A stretch of DNA of 64,000 nucleotides from Ustulina deusta (taxonomy: Eukaryota > Ascomycota > Sordariomycetes > Xylariales > Xylariaceae), in assembly GCA_023159155.1 (NCBI GenBank), contig JAJNNX010000031.1, positions 1 through 64,000 on the forward strand, in the 5' to 3' direction. How positions within the stretch are numbered: position 1 is the stretch's first letter; each line of letters starts with the position of its first letter. A program made the translations under genes and the position numbers. Of this stretch, positions 14,118-24,387 are shown one piece after another. The notes under the pieces were generated by a model, which had not been told where the DNA came from, searched no databases, and saw only the letters and a list, made by a program, of their open reading frames with translations.

Positions 14118-14249
14118 AAAAGTTCCTGTACGCCCAATTAGGATAATTTTGATCCTACGCCAGTACCTAAGGTACCTAATTGGTTAGCTCACCTCGGCGT
14201 TCTTGGTATACAAGGGTACCTCTAGCCATACAAACCCACTATAGACCTA

Positions 14250-14400
14250 CCCATACAGAAAAAGTGGCTTGGACGGCCAAAAAGATGTTGTATTGTAAAT
14301 GGAGGGGTCTGTAGCGTAAGCCTGCCAGCTAAATACAGTACTAGCCTTACACCTCGTATCAAGTACGTACTATTATAGAGGTCCGTACGTAGTGTGGTTA
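14250..14400. repeat. Dispersed repeat, copy 1
   Basis: Shares the core AAAAAGATGTTGTATTGT and the following ACAGTA/ACAGTGG-type tail with copies at about 33645-33767 and 43825-43945. On the minus strand the core reads as peptide TIQHLFG in two of the copies, so it may derive from a coding part of an element. Identity is not known. Confidence 0.6.
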
Positions 14401-15330
14401 GCACGTAGCCCATTAAATAGACCTATCCTACTAAGAACAATAAACAAAAGGCTCAGTAGGCAAGCTATGTACTAGCTGTACAATTTATTTATATATTGCG
14501 ATTTAAAGTGTACAGAGTAGTTTTCCTTGCTTCCTTCTTCAAGTATAATATTTTCTCAGAATATAGGGTATAATTAGTTGGGCCTTGAACCAAGCTTCCT
14601 ATATTGCAGCCATTACACCACCTCATTATTCGCAATGATAACAAGCCAGGCCGTAAATTTTGTGAGACTGTGTGGGAAGGAAGTCTTAACGGAATTGCTT
14701 TGCAGCATAGGATAAGATTTGGCCATGAACTCGAGTGCAACCAGTTAGCCACGCAACGCACGATATATTACGTTCCGGTATCAAGGTCGACGCATCGTCG
14801 TTCAGGCTTTTTCCGTCCTCACCTTTTCACCGCCTCCGATCAGGTTAGAAGCGGCAGTATTCCATGTAGTTTAACACCATTGCGACTAGGCTATAGGAAA
14901 TACCATCAATTGGTCTTCTGCTTACCAGCAGGCTATTTCTGACCCGGCAGGAAGTGTTAGCAAAACTTCTGCGCTGGCATACCGCCGGCCTATCTGGAAA
15001 TATCACTAGACTTCATAGTCTGACCCTGTGCCCTGCCCTTCCCTGGGCTTATCAACGTGTGGAACAAAGGAAACGACTGCCTCAAGGGCGAAAGCTATTT
15101 TACATGCAATGAATAGTAGCTCTGGAGCTCGTACGTCGCATACCAGACGAAATCAAACACTCCAACTGATGGCGATGTTTTCCCTTCCACTCCTCCTTGA
15201 TACCCTCGGGTTAATCTTCGCCGTTAGCGTGGGCGACCTCGAGGCTGTTCATCATGCGAAGCTCCCCCACAAGTCCACAGAGGAGGATGACGGTGGTGCT
15301 ATCTCGAGGATTGGGGAACGGGCAAGTCGA

Positions 15331-16201
15331 TCATCCTGTGCGGGGAGGGCGGCCAGAGCCAGAGCCTGAGCTACCGGGATGCACTGTATTGTGGGTTAGC
15401 TAAACTAAATGCAAGGAAATGTTGATACTTACCTCCTCGCTGGCGCTCCATCTTCTGGCGGCACTTCTCGAATCCATCCTTAAATCCTTGGTCGTATGCG
15501 ATAGCAGCTGTGGTGTGGCCATATTGGTGCGAGAATGGCTGCATGACAGACTTTTGATAATCTGGGACTGGGTCTCCCACGCCCACCATGACGGAATTTC
15601 CGACGCGGATATCTTCTCGAGGAGCGACAGACTCGCCACTGGGGACGCGTTTGATCATGGCACTCTTGGTGCGGCTAGTGCTCTCAGCATTCTTCGCTTT
15701 AGCATCACGTCTGGCACGCTCCTTGCGCTCAGCATCCCACTTGAAAATGCCCTGCTTCATGCGGCGGTAATTTTCTGCTAGAACCCGGTCTCTCTCATCA
15801 GCCTCCTCCATCTTTTTGATTTCCTCTTCAGTATGGGGTGCTTTGGATCCCAGCATGTAGATGTAACCATTTCGATCCATGACCGGAAGTCGGCGCTTCG
15901 GGATAGCGTTGGGGATTGGCATCGGCTGAGTGCCCTCAAGCTCCGAACGGGGTCGCATTCGCTGAGGTTGATAAGACTCCACCCGAGTTCCCGGGGGTGC
16001 CTGGCGGTGCTGGGGAGAGATTCCAAGACCGAATTCCAAATCGCTGTTACTCAATCTTGAAGAAGGGTTCTTCCGGGCGAAAGGGTCGCCGATAATAGGC
16101 GGACCGCTCTCAGAACCGGATCCCTTGCGAGCTCCATGGGACTCTTGGGTAGGCATGAAGCCTCTAGTGATACGATGAGGGTCACCAGGCTTTCGGTCCA
16201 T
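15331..16201 (-). CDS. Hypothetical protein, two exons (273 aa)
   Basis: Exon 1 is 16201-15433 and exon 2 is 15383-15331. The 49-bp intron has a GTAAGT donor, a CTAAC branch point and an ACAG acceptor, and the joined frame closes at TGA. Reading through the intron instead gives a stop 10-15 codons later, so the spliced form is preferred. The protein is polar and basic, rich in Arg, Lys and Pro. A central segment reads MDRNGYIYMLGSKAPHTEE and is followed by a helical charged stretch. I see no membrane segment and no catalytic motif, and I do not recognise a family. The region upstream to 16470 is open on the same strand but has no good start. It is the first intact-looking gene after the transposon block. 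Confidence 0.75.
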
Positions 16202-17880
16202 GGTTAACTGGTGACGGGTTGCGGGTAAAAGATAGATACCGAACTCTAAAGAGAGTCAGTGTCATTATATCGGAGAGCCCACGATGAAATCGAGAAGGGA
16301 CTGATGCGAGAGTGGAATCACATAACTTACCAGATTGAAGGATTTGTATGCTTATCAACAACAGTAGGTTCTCCGTCAGGGCGAAACCAAACGGAGCGGG
16401 AATGACGATGTGGATAGTATTCTGTCTTTGTTTGGTTTCTGGAGAAGACGAGCGTGGATGAGAGTGCACAAGTAAAGAGATAGTGAAGGAGTTAAGACTC
16501 GGGGGTGGGGAAAGTCTCGAGGAATGGATGGAGGTATGGTTCCGTGTTGTGTATGTGATGCCCCTCTCTCGATATGCCGGGAGTCGAGACGAGTTTCAGT
16601 GCAGGTACACGGGTAGTGTCAAGGATGTGAGTCAGAGTTGGAAGATGCCCTCTTGGAGTGCTAGAAAATGTAGTTGCAAGATGTAAACACAATGGCAAGA
16701 GTGTTACCACCACTCTGAGCAGATTGAGGAGGGTGAGACCTATTCTGTGTGTTGATGCTGCCTTAGAAAGGTGACGAAGAGGTGAGAAAGGATGTGTAGA
16801 CTTGGGTGAAAAATGGGATGGGAAGGTTGCAAGATGTACAGTAGCAGAGGTACATGGGCCTTGTGTTGATTCTCTGCTTTCCTAGGCCTGTGCTTTCCTC
16901 GCGATGGAAGTTGCAAAAAACGTACATAGGTACAAAAGCAACGTGGGTCAAACTAGCAAACACCAGAAGTGCGGCTTGACGATGTCATCTGCGGCTTGAC
17001 AATATCGTGATGCCGAAGCGCAGCAGCCAGGGTAGTGCCGAGCCAGGAAAGGAGAATGGATCTCGGCACTACCAATTGTGTCTAATCGTGGCTGAATCGG
17101 AGTGGTGATGGATACCACCTTAGCTTCAGACAGACAATGCACACCAGAAACAAAAACAACATGATCTCAAGGACCGGCATGATCAGGATTGGTTTGGTGA
17201 CTTCTTGCGTATGAATTCTAATTCGGCAAGCCTTGCAAATAGTCAGCTCAGATTCATCAAGATTATTCTTTCACTAGATTCAAACTGTGACTTACAGCAT
17301 GGAGGCATCAGCGGTGACATCAATTCAACATGCGGCTGGTGTTATGTGCGGCTGGTGTGCGGCTGGTGTGCTTTGTGAATGGGTTTGTTGTTGTAGTGGG
17401 AAGGTGGGGTTGGAAACATCGGCAACATGGTCTGGAAGGTAGCTAGATAACCGAGTTGGTGTTCCTGTGGGCATTAGCTTACAAGCTTCAAACATACGGC
17501 TGTGTGCCTAAGGCAGAAATTATTCAATTTGACGACTCTGCACGAGGTAACTTCCGCTCACTCACGTGACAAATGCAACAACAGATGTGGCTAGACACAG
17601 CGAAATAATAAACTTACTATTCGGGAGGATTCACGCGGCTACGTTGTGAGCTGGTTAGTATTATTTCTGTCCTTGTTTCCCTCATTCTCCTTTTCTTCTT
17701 CCTTTTCTTCAATGAAATCATGTTAAGCCAACAAGGATTGTATCTCTCCTTTGCCAGATGAGAAAACCAATTCCTTTGATGCTATTCCCTACCTTAATTT
17801 CTTAAGACTTTTTGTCAACAATTCTACCAACGGACTTAAGCTGGGTATCACTTTCCAGATCAGTTGTATGCTTTACTAAG
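16202..17880. other. Intergenic region without a supported gene
   Basis: I see no gene with a recognisable domain. Small items are a triple direct repeat of TGCGGCTGGTGT-like units near 17330-17375 and a palindromic TCACGTGA (E-box/bZIP-type core) near 17562. It probably includes the promoter of the gene ending at 15331 and decayed sequence upstream of the P450 fossil. Confidence 0.4.
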
Positions 17881-17889
17881 ATCTAGATA

Positions 17890-18934
17890 ATGCCTGTGGC
17901 CATGGGCGAGATGTTGAGCAATTGGCAATAAACGCATCAGATTGAGTCCAAGCCTGGAACCCACCCCAGCAGTGATTTGAAACCCACGGAGTGGCCTATA
18001 ACGTGGGAACGGTTTCTGAAGGTACATTTCTTCTCACTCCCTCTCGTTATGACGGCACGATACCATTTTTATGGATACTTCACGCTTTTTAGGAAAACCT
18101 GGAAGATACGAAAAGGCTGATAGAGTCCGTAGACTCGCTTTTGGTTGATCAGGATACCGAAGTCAACATAGGACACGAGACTTCGAAATCAAAGTTACCG
18201 GCATCAGAAAAGACGACCAATCGGATTTTCGACGAAGTGTCTACTATTACCGGGGCCGGATTCGAAACAACTGCCGGTGCGCGACGCGTATTACTTTTCC
18301 ACATATTTAATCACCAAAAGTCCTGCAATACCTCCGAGTTGAGTTTGACACCGTTATCTCTCGCGATTTAAAGGTCTTTAAGCAACTCTGTTAACTGAAG
18401 ACTATGTTAATGGATAGTGTGCGTATAAGTCCGGCACTCGGCACAGGTATGGCTCGCATCGCCCCGGATAGGGACCTTCTTTACGAGCACTTGCGTTCCC
18501 GCCGGTGCCCCGTCGGAATGACGCTTGTGCTACTGCATATAGACGAAATATTATATTCTGACCCTCGACGTTTCAACCCCGATAGGTAGTTAGGCCCTGA
18601 CGGCCAACATAACCCCAACAGAGCCTTTGCCCCCTTTTTAAAGGGAACAAAATATTACCTTGGTATGCAGTAGGTTTTCCCTCTTCTTTCTTTATCCGCT
18701 TTTAGTAAATTTTATAGTGATAAATTGGAAAAAAGCAACGCTAACATATCTGTTATCACATGCTTAGCCTTGCGTAAGCCGAGATGTATCTGCTCATTGC
18801 CGGCCTCGTAGATCGCTTCGATTTTCCCGATCTTCATGCTCGAGCCGAGGATTTTGAATGTAACAGCGATCGCTTTGCGATTGGGGCCAAGGGCAAGGGT
18901 GTTTTAGACGTTACTGTATCTGTCCGAAGTGGTT
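17890..18934 (+). pseudogene. Cytochrome P450 monooxygenase fossil
   Basis: Separate frames show the landmarks of a fungal P450 in correct order. The I-helix reads GAGFETTAGARRVL near 18255. An SPALGTGMARIAP segment lies near 18427. The meander reads DPRRFNPDR followed by a stop where Trp is expected (18560-18590). The heme region reads AFAPFLKGTKYYLG near 18622-18665, then comes an intron-like gap, then AEMYLLIAGLVDRFDF and a C-terminal tail near 18780-18934. The heme-ligand Cys is Tyr and the Arg of the motif is Lys, both G-to-A type. Several frameshifts and in-frame stops are present. The original would have been an endoplasmic-reticulum oxygenase, perhaps in secondary metabolism. It cannot bind heme as it stands. 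Confidence 0.8.
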
Positions 18935-18939
18935 GAAAA

Positions 18940-20290
18940 CGCACAAGTGTTGCCCTAGCTCTACATCAACAAATTATTCCATCAGCCTCGGTATTTTTTC
19001 TCTACAACCCAGGATACGGCTGTTTAAATCTTTACTGCGTTATGCCAAGAGATTTGTGACGTCGTAATTCCTACATAGGAGCTAGGGGCCTTTACGCATA
19101 TGCTGATAGTCGGTCTAAATTGGTAACCTTCGCTTCAACTTTACTGTAGCCTAGGGAGCAGAAGGCCGATATCCTGGTGTAAATAATGTTAGCATATATA
19201 GCACTCGGATACCTCGTCTGCGTCCCCGAAATGTGAGGCTTATCATCAACTCGTCATTGGTATTGTGTGTCTCGGCTTCGGCTTCGCTACTTGAAAATGG
19301 GACTGCGGTTTCCTTCGCCAACGGGACTCCCTTTAGACTCAACAAATCCTTTCACATGCTGCTATCAGATTTTGGAGTTGTGGGCTGTGGGTGAAAGAGT
19401 CAAGGCGTTCTAAAAGTCCATATAGCACAAGATAATTCCACGAGACAGTTCTTTCCAATAATACCACGTTCAGTGTGATCTGGAACAAAATGGCATCTTG
19501 ATAGGTACCCCTATTCTCCCAACCCACGATGAGGTCAGCTCCTTACTGATGGGCAGTACAGATAACCTAAGGTAGCTTTCAGCTCGTTGCCTCAGGATCA
19601 TTGAGAGGTCGATGGCCGGACCGCGCCTCTGCTTGCGGTATATTTTGCGATTGCGCGCGCGGCGAACTGGCCCATATAGATCGTAGTTGTTAGCCGCCCG
19701 GAAGCGAAAGAGCGTGGGTGAGGTAGCGAAACGCCCTTGTCTATTATCGCGAATATGGCGATCTATTCTGACTGCCTGGTCGGTGATATAATGATTCTCT
19801 GGATACCTTAGGTTACACACATGATATGCTTATAGATGGGAATAATAGAGACATTAGGGGCTCATCAGCGCATTGGGATAAATTCGCATAATCGACTCTG
19901 CCCTTAGATTATGAAGCAATTTTTATCCAAGCAGGGATGGTCCGTTCCAATATGAGTAAAATTATCATATAGAGAAGCATCTATGAGGTCAACAGTTGTA
20001 CCCGGTCGTCGTAACACGCTAAGATGGCGTTACGGCCAGGGGTTTCAAGGTACCTAAAAATAGTGCGGGTTAGGGGTATACAAAGGATCAGCAGAGTGCA
20101 CCAGCCAAACTCAAGTACTCTCTACCCCGGGGTCCCCACGCTAAACCCCGCTAAATCCGGCCACTTTCACTCCTTGTGTTCGGCAACAATCAGTCCATCT
20201 CTTTAACCCGTTCCTCATGTCAGCTGGATTCGAACGAATCACCACGAAGTCATCTTGCTGCTCAATAGCGGTATCTGCTATGCGTGCTGA
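18940..20290. other. Intergenic region with unassigned minus-strand relic
   Basis: Two overlapping minus-strand open stretches (19820-19470 and 19527-19339) together read like one decayed protein, with a WVGRIGVP-like junction in two frames and a leucine-rich end. There is no recognisable domain, and stops separate the pieces. It may be another relic of the same neighbourhood as the P450. Nothing else is supported. Confidence 0.35.
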
Positions 20291-20298
20291 TAGCACTG

Positions 20299-22531
20299 AT
20301 GCCTGGTCAAAAGGCAGTTGGTCATCGGCCGCAGAGTCCACCCCGCCGCCAGAGAGCGTGCTTGCCATGCACAAAGGCCAAAGCCCGGTGTCACTACGAA
20401 AATAACGAGATTGGCGACGGATGCGATAGGTGTGCATCCCTTCGTGGTGGACACATTCCCCCGGTCCGGTTTGACCTACACGGCTTCTGACCAAGGCGGA
20501 GTAGATGTCGACGATTGGGGAGTCCGTGCAGCCCCCAGACTACCAAAAGCCTGAGAAGGCCGAGGCAAGTCAAGGCGAAAGATAGGTCGTAAGTATTGTC
20601 CTGGCCGTTGCATCGTCCTACCTCTTCTCATCGCCCAATCAAAATCATCCTCATTCGTTAGGCCACACTGACGAAAATTAAGCGAGTCTGTAGATGTCTC
20701 GACAGCATCAGCCCAGGGGCGTCGTGAGATCCCGACCGCGGACTCTGGGGATACGGTGGCGAATCTGGGGCCGCCTCCATCTCTGCAAGAAGCGAATAAT
20801 GCACCCAATACCGACATGGTAGCTGCTTCTAGCGGCAGGCCACCACAGAAGGGCCATAGCATCCCTCACCACCCCAAGTCGTTACCATCGCAATCATCTG
20901 TTCCCCATCATCTTCCCCTGAGCCCCGGATTTGGAATTTCTTGGGATGAGGCCGAAAAGGCCGTCGAGGATTTCACCATTATTTTCACAGCTCACCTTCC
21001 ATTTGTAATTCTGGATCATGATATTACAGCTCGTCGACTGTATAGCGAGAAGCCGTTGCTATTCCGAGCAATACTGATGATCGCAATCGACTTTACTTCC
21101 GCCAAGAGCCGCGAGATACGAAGGAGTATCGATGCCTGGATTGGGCAGCACCTTTTGGTAATGGAAGAACAAAATATAGGGGCTCTCCAGGGTCTTATCG
21201 TCTACATTTTCTGGTATTACTAGCCTAACAGCGAATTCGAGCCAATGCTAATAGACTGACTAGGGCAAATCCCCATTTCTACTCTGATCACAGAGCAACT
21301 CAGTTAATTTATTTCGCTCTCGGTCTCGCACACAGTCTCGATATTACTAGGTAACTCTTCTCCCCGACGAGTGCTTCCCAGGGCTGACTGAAACACTACC
21401 AGAGAGGCTGTCCCTGGAAAGAAGCAAGTCAAGAAAGAAAGCGAGATTAATGAGGAACATCGTGCCTTTCTAGCTTGTTATTATTTCCTTTCCTTGTATG
21501 CGCAAAAAAACCCATACCCCACCAGTTATTCGATATCCCATTGCTGACCACTTCTTCAGTAACTCTTTCCAGTTCGGCCGACCCAACCCCCTCTCATCAA
21601 CGAGCTATGTTCAATACTGTATTGATTCACTTGAGCGATCAGCAGAGGTCGCGACAGATTTTCTCCTCGTCAAATTAGTCAAATTTCGACAGTTTATTGG
21701 ACGAATTCCAACCGTATATCAGGGGATTTGTGATATGAAGTGGTGTCGAGAAATCTCAGAAGATGCTTCTGATGAATTGCGTAAAATCACAAAAGACCTT
21801 GACGATTTTATGAACGACGTGTCATTCAAACACCCCAAACTTTGTATGCCACGCCCTTCAACGCCTCGGTATCTCTGCTCACAACAATAATAGTACTACT
21901 TTGGACTCTCCATAATAATGCTATAGTCCAGTTGCATCTGCCTATGACCTATGTTGCTCCCGAGAGCGAAGGCGCCTCTCGAGTACAGTTAGAGTGTCTG
22001 CAACACTGCCTTCAAGCAAGCCAAAGGCTTGTGGACATGGTGAAATCATTTAGTCCTGACGGCATGTTGTACGCCCCTTTCACTACATTTGCGGACTTAA
22101 TTTCCATGCTTATTGCTACATCACGCCTACTATTGGTGAACATAAATGGTTGGGATCTCAAAAAGGCCCGGCAAAGCGTTGATCTCAAGACTGTTATAAA
22201 TGAACTAATAGGGAAAGTCACTATGGCAAATAAGATCAAGGTCGCGAAGGTGGCAGAAGCCGCGGTAGCAAATCCATCTAGCTACAAGCCGGATGGGCCA
22301 GAAGAAGATAATCAAAACCGGCTCCACATTTTCATGAAACTGCTTGAGTCCGTCAGGAGCTGGCTTGATAGTCAGGGTGCTTTCCATTCAATCGATGAAG
22401 AGTCGGGACAGGGACAGAAGGACAACTCTAATGAAATACCACCACCTGGGCGGATTGATGCCAATCCACAAAGTCCCCAGTGGAACTTCACATTCTTTTT
22501 CGAGTCTCTTCTACAGATTGACCGAGGTTAG
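20299..22531 (+). pseudogene. Zn2Cys6 transcription factor, 3' half frameshifted
   Basis: The first part is a convincing gene. Exon 1 (20299-20429) carries ACLPCTKAKARC and the following Cys. A 75-bp intron (20430-20504) lies inside the zinc cluster, and exon 2 (20505-20588) completes it as CDRCRRLGSPC. A second intron (20589-20682) leads into exon 3, which contains the fungal-TF middle region up to about 21220. After that the frame breaks: a TAG, then a shift into a stretch reading QLIYFALGLAHSLDITR, then at least two further shifts before the last open part (21842-22531). The original was a nuclear DNA-binding regulator. Three or more frame changes make a full-length product unlikely, though a truncated protein with an intact zinc cluster could still be made. 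Confidence 0.78.
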
Positions 22532-23154
22532 CTTTGTAGAATAGTTTCAATTTGCAAATTTTTGTGTTTGTCTTACTTCGTGCTCAATAACACGACCATT
22601 TGCCTGAAAGCAACATAATTATGACCACCGCGAACGTAAATAGCGAGTACGCCTTTCGATATAGCATATAGAGAGCAAACCAATTAGGGAGGTCATTTAA
22701 CCCTACTAGTCTGGCTAATTCGCAGAAGACTGAGCTGAGATGACGCATAAGAACACTTCTTTATGTTGGAATCTGGAACCCCGTATCTCATCGGCATGGC
22801 CCTTGTTGTTATAAAGCAAAATAACCCCCCTCCCCCTTTGGGTCACTCGGCTAATGCTTTGACCCACAAGACGCACACCTCTAGGTTTGTGACTATCGCT
22901 TAAATTCCACCCCGATTCTCACTGCAGCTTTTTGTTGAGTTGAATGTAAGACTTCTTTGTATCGTAGGATTGAAACGGTTCGTATTCTTCCAGGAGTCTT
23001 TGAAGCTTTGACCAGAATCACAACAATGAAATTGTTCTCCAAACCTTCTAGAAATCCATATTACTTAAGCTCTTGCAGCACACCAAGTCCAAGGCAAGTG
23101 TTATTATTTCGAAGCGTAATCACCCTCACAGTTTCTGGTGAGCAAAATTAAGTC
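22532..23154. other. Intergenic region
   Basis: No supported gene. A short open frame at 22957-23151 has no recognisable features. A poly-C run of eight lies near 22826. Confidence 0.4.
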
Positions 23155-23841
23155 TTGTCTATTCACCTCTCCATGAGAACTGCAAAAAAAAAAAAAAGGA
23201 TGTGCGTTACTACGATACTACGCAATCGCAGCAGCGAGCAGGGATCTGTATCAACTGATGGCCCTGATTCGGATACTTGTATGTGCCTCTTCGGTCAGTA
23301 CTGCCGTTTGATCAGGCACTCTCACATCATCTATCAAGATGGCAAGTCTGAGATCTGCGCAATGTGTGATATGGATGAAAAACTCCCCACAGCGCGCTGG
23401 TCTCTTAACATCTCCTCGCCGACTGTGTTAGGACCACCACCTAAATGGGAAGATCGCCCGCCGCTACCACACCCACGTATGGTTGAAGTCTACGCCAACA
23501 CAGCAAAGCTCGAACTTATTAGGATCCTTTCTAGACGTATAGAGTTTCGTATGTGTAAATTTATTCTGCACTATATTCTAGGCCTACCTGAGTATATCAG
23601 CAGGAGTCCGCTCATTAAAATTTTTGGGGAGAGAGTTGGGAGGTGGTGCGGATATCACGGCCGTTTGGAGCTGAAAAATATTGCCGATCAGCACGGATGG
23701 GAGCTAGAGCTTAGTGTCGCATTAGATTCTGCGCTGAAGCGCAAGATGAAGAAAAGGGCCGCGAGAAAGAAGAAAGAGAGACGGGATGGTGGACATAAAA
23801 CCTCGAGCAAGGCTGAACATATGGGTAAAGCTGCTCACTAA
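23155..23841 (+). CDS. Hypothetical protein, possible relic
   Basis: A 228-codon open frame with no recognised domain. Cysteines cluster early (a CMCLFGQYC-like run, then CAMC), followed by a Pro-rich linker and a basic C-terminus rich in Lys and Arg. A run of twelve A near 23182 encodes consecutive lysines and may be a slippage site. The likely start is the first or the second Met (codon 7). Just after its stop another frame opens and continues across the solo LTR at 23923-24226, so this may be the front of a longer gene now broken by a frameshift and an insertion. Confidence that it is a working gene is low. Confidence 0.4.
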   Translation: MSIHLSMRTAKKKKRMCVTTILRNRSSEQGSVSTDGPDSDTCMCLFGQYCRLIRHSHIIYQDGKSEICAMCDMDEKLPTARWSLNISSPTVLGPPPKWEDRPPLPHPRMVEVYANTAKLELIRILSRRIEFRMCKFILHYILGLPEYISRSPLIKIFGERVGRWCGYHGRLELKNIADQHGWELELSVALDSALKRKMKKRAARKKKERRDGGHKTSSKAEHMGKAAH

Positions 23842-23843
23842 GA

Positions 23844-24387
23844 ATCGTCTGTGGTGCCAAATGCCCGTATGGCTATCAAGAAGCCTTCCGGCAACAAGAC
23901 TTGAGTCAAGGTCTCTACATACTGAAGTGGGCAACTGTAAATAGCTGTTCACACCTTATGGATTTGTCACAACGCCCCTTTACTAGGAGATAGGTCGAAC
24001 CTACACTTCCTAGCATAGTTCCTACTCTTTTCTCTTGGGGAATCAATTGATCAAGTGAAAGAAACAAAGAATATAAATTCATTCGCAATGCTAGTTGTGT
24101 GGTTCTGCTGCCCCTCTTTTTCACAAAAATTCTACGCCCGTGGTATTTATGTCCCCCCCCTACGAGTAGAGCCACCAAATGGCTGATGTATATACTAAGC
24201 CCCTGTGATCCACTCACACTACTTCAACATACAACTCCATCGGCCTTTCCAATCTGTCCCAGATAAGCGAGAGCTAAATAGCATCATTGAAACAATCTCT
24301 GTTGAACACCGAGACCTCCAATCTGTACTGTTCAGTGTGTATGACCTTTGCGTAGACCTCCCGTACAATAGTTTCAATGTTAGTTAG
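23844..24387 (+). pseudogene. ORF fragment split by a solo LTR
   Basis: From 23844 an open frame reads RIVCGAKCPYGYQEAF and runs into the LTR. Removing the LTR and one copy of the ACATAC duplication joins it in frame with codons from 24227 on (reading QLHRPFQSVPDKRELNSII) up to a TAG at 24385-24387. That gives about 77 uninterrupted codons. The frame differs from that of the 228-codon ORF just upstream. The family is not recognised. The end overlaps the 3' end of the convergent exonuclease-like gene. Confidence 0.55.
23923..24226 (+). mobile_element. Solo LTR (304 bp), family A
   Basis: Begins TGAAGTGGGCAACTG and ends CACTACTTCA, so the termini are inverted (TGAAGT and ACTTCA). It is flanked by the 6-bp direct repeat ACATAC (23917-23922 and 24227-24232). 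Related copies lie at 33325-33622 (same strand) and 36004-36158 (opposite strand). No internal region is present, which indicates excision by LTR-LTR recombination. Composition is ordinary and not RIP-like. Confidence 0.8.

Larger units (their letters stand above)
13969..15330. other. Gene-poor normal-GC segment with dispersed repeats
   Basis: No gene is supported. It contains the 58-bp mobile unit (14060-14117) and one copy of a dispersed repeat around 14250-14400. Moderate open frames on both strands at 14489-14942 and 15028-15369 show no recognisable domain and no convincing splice structure, and I do not call them. Confidence 0.5.
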
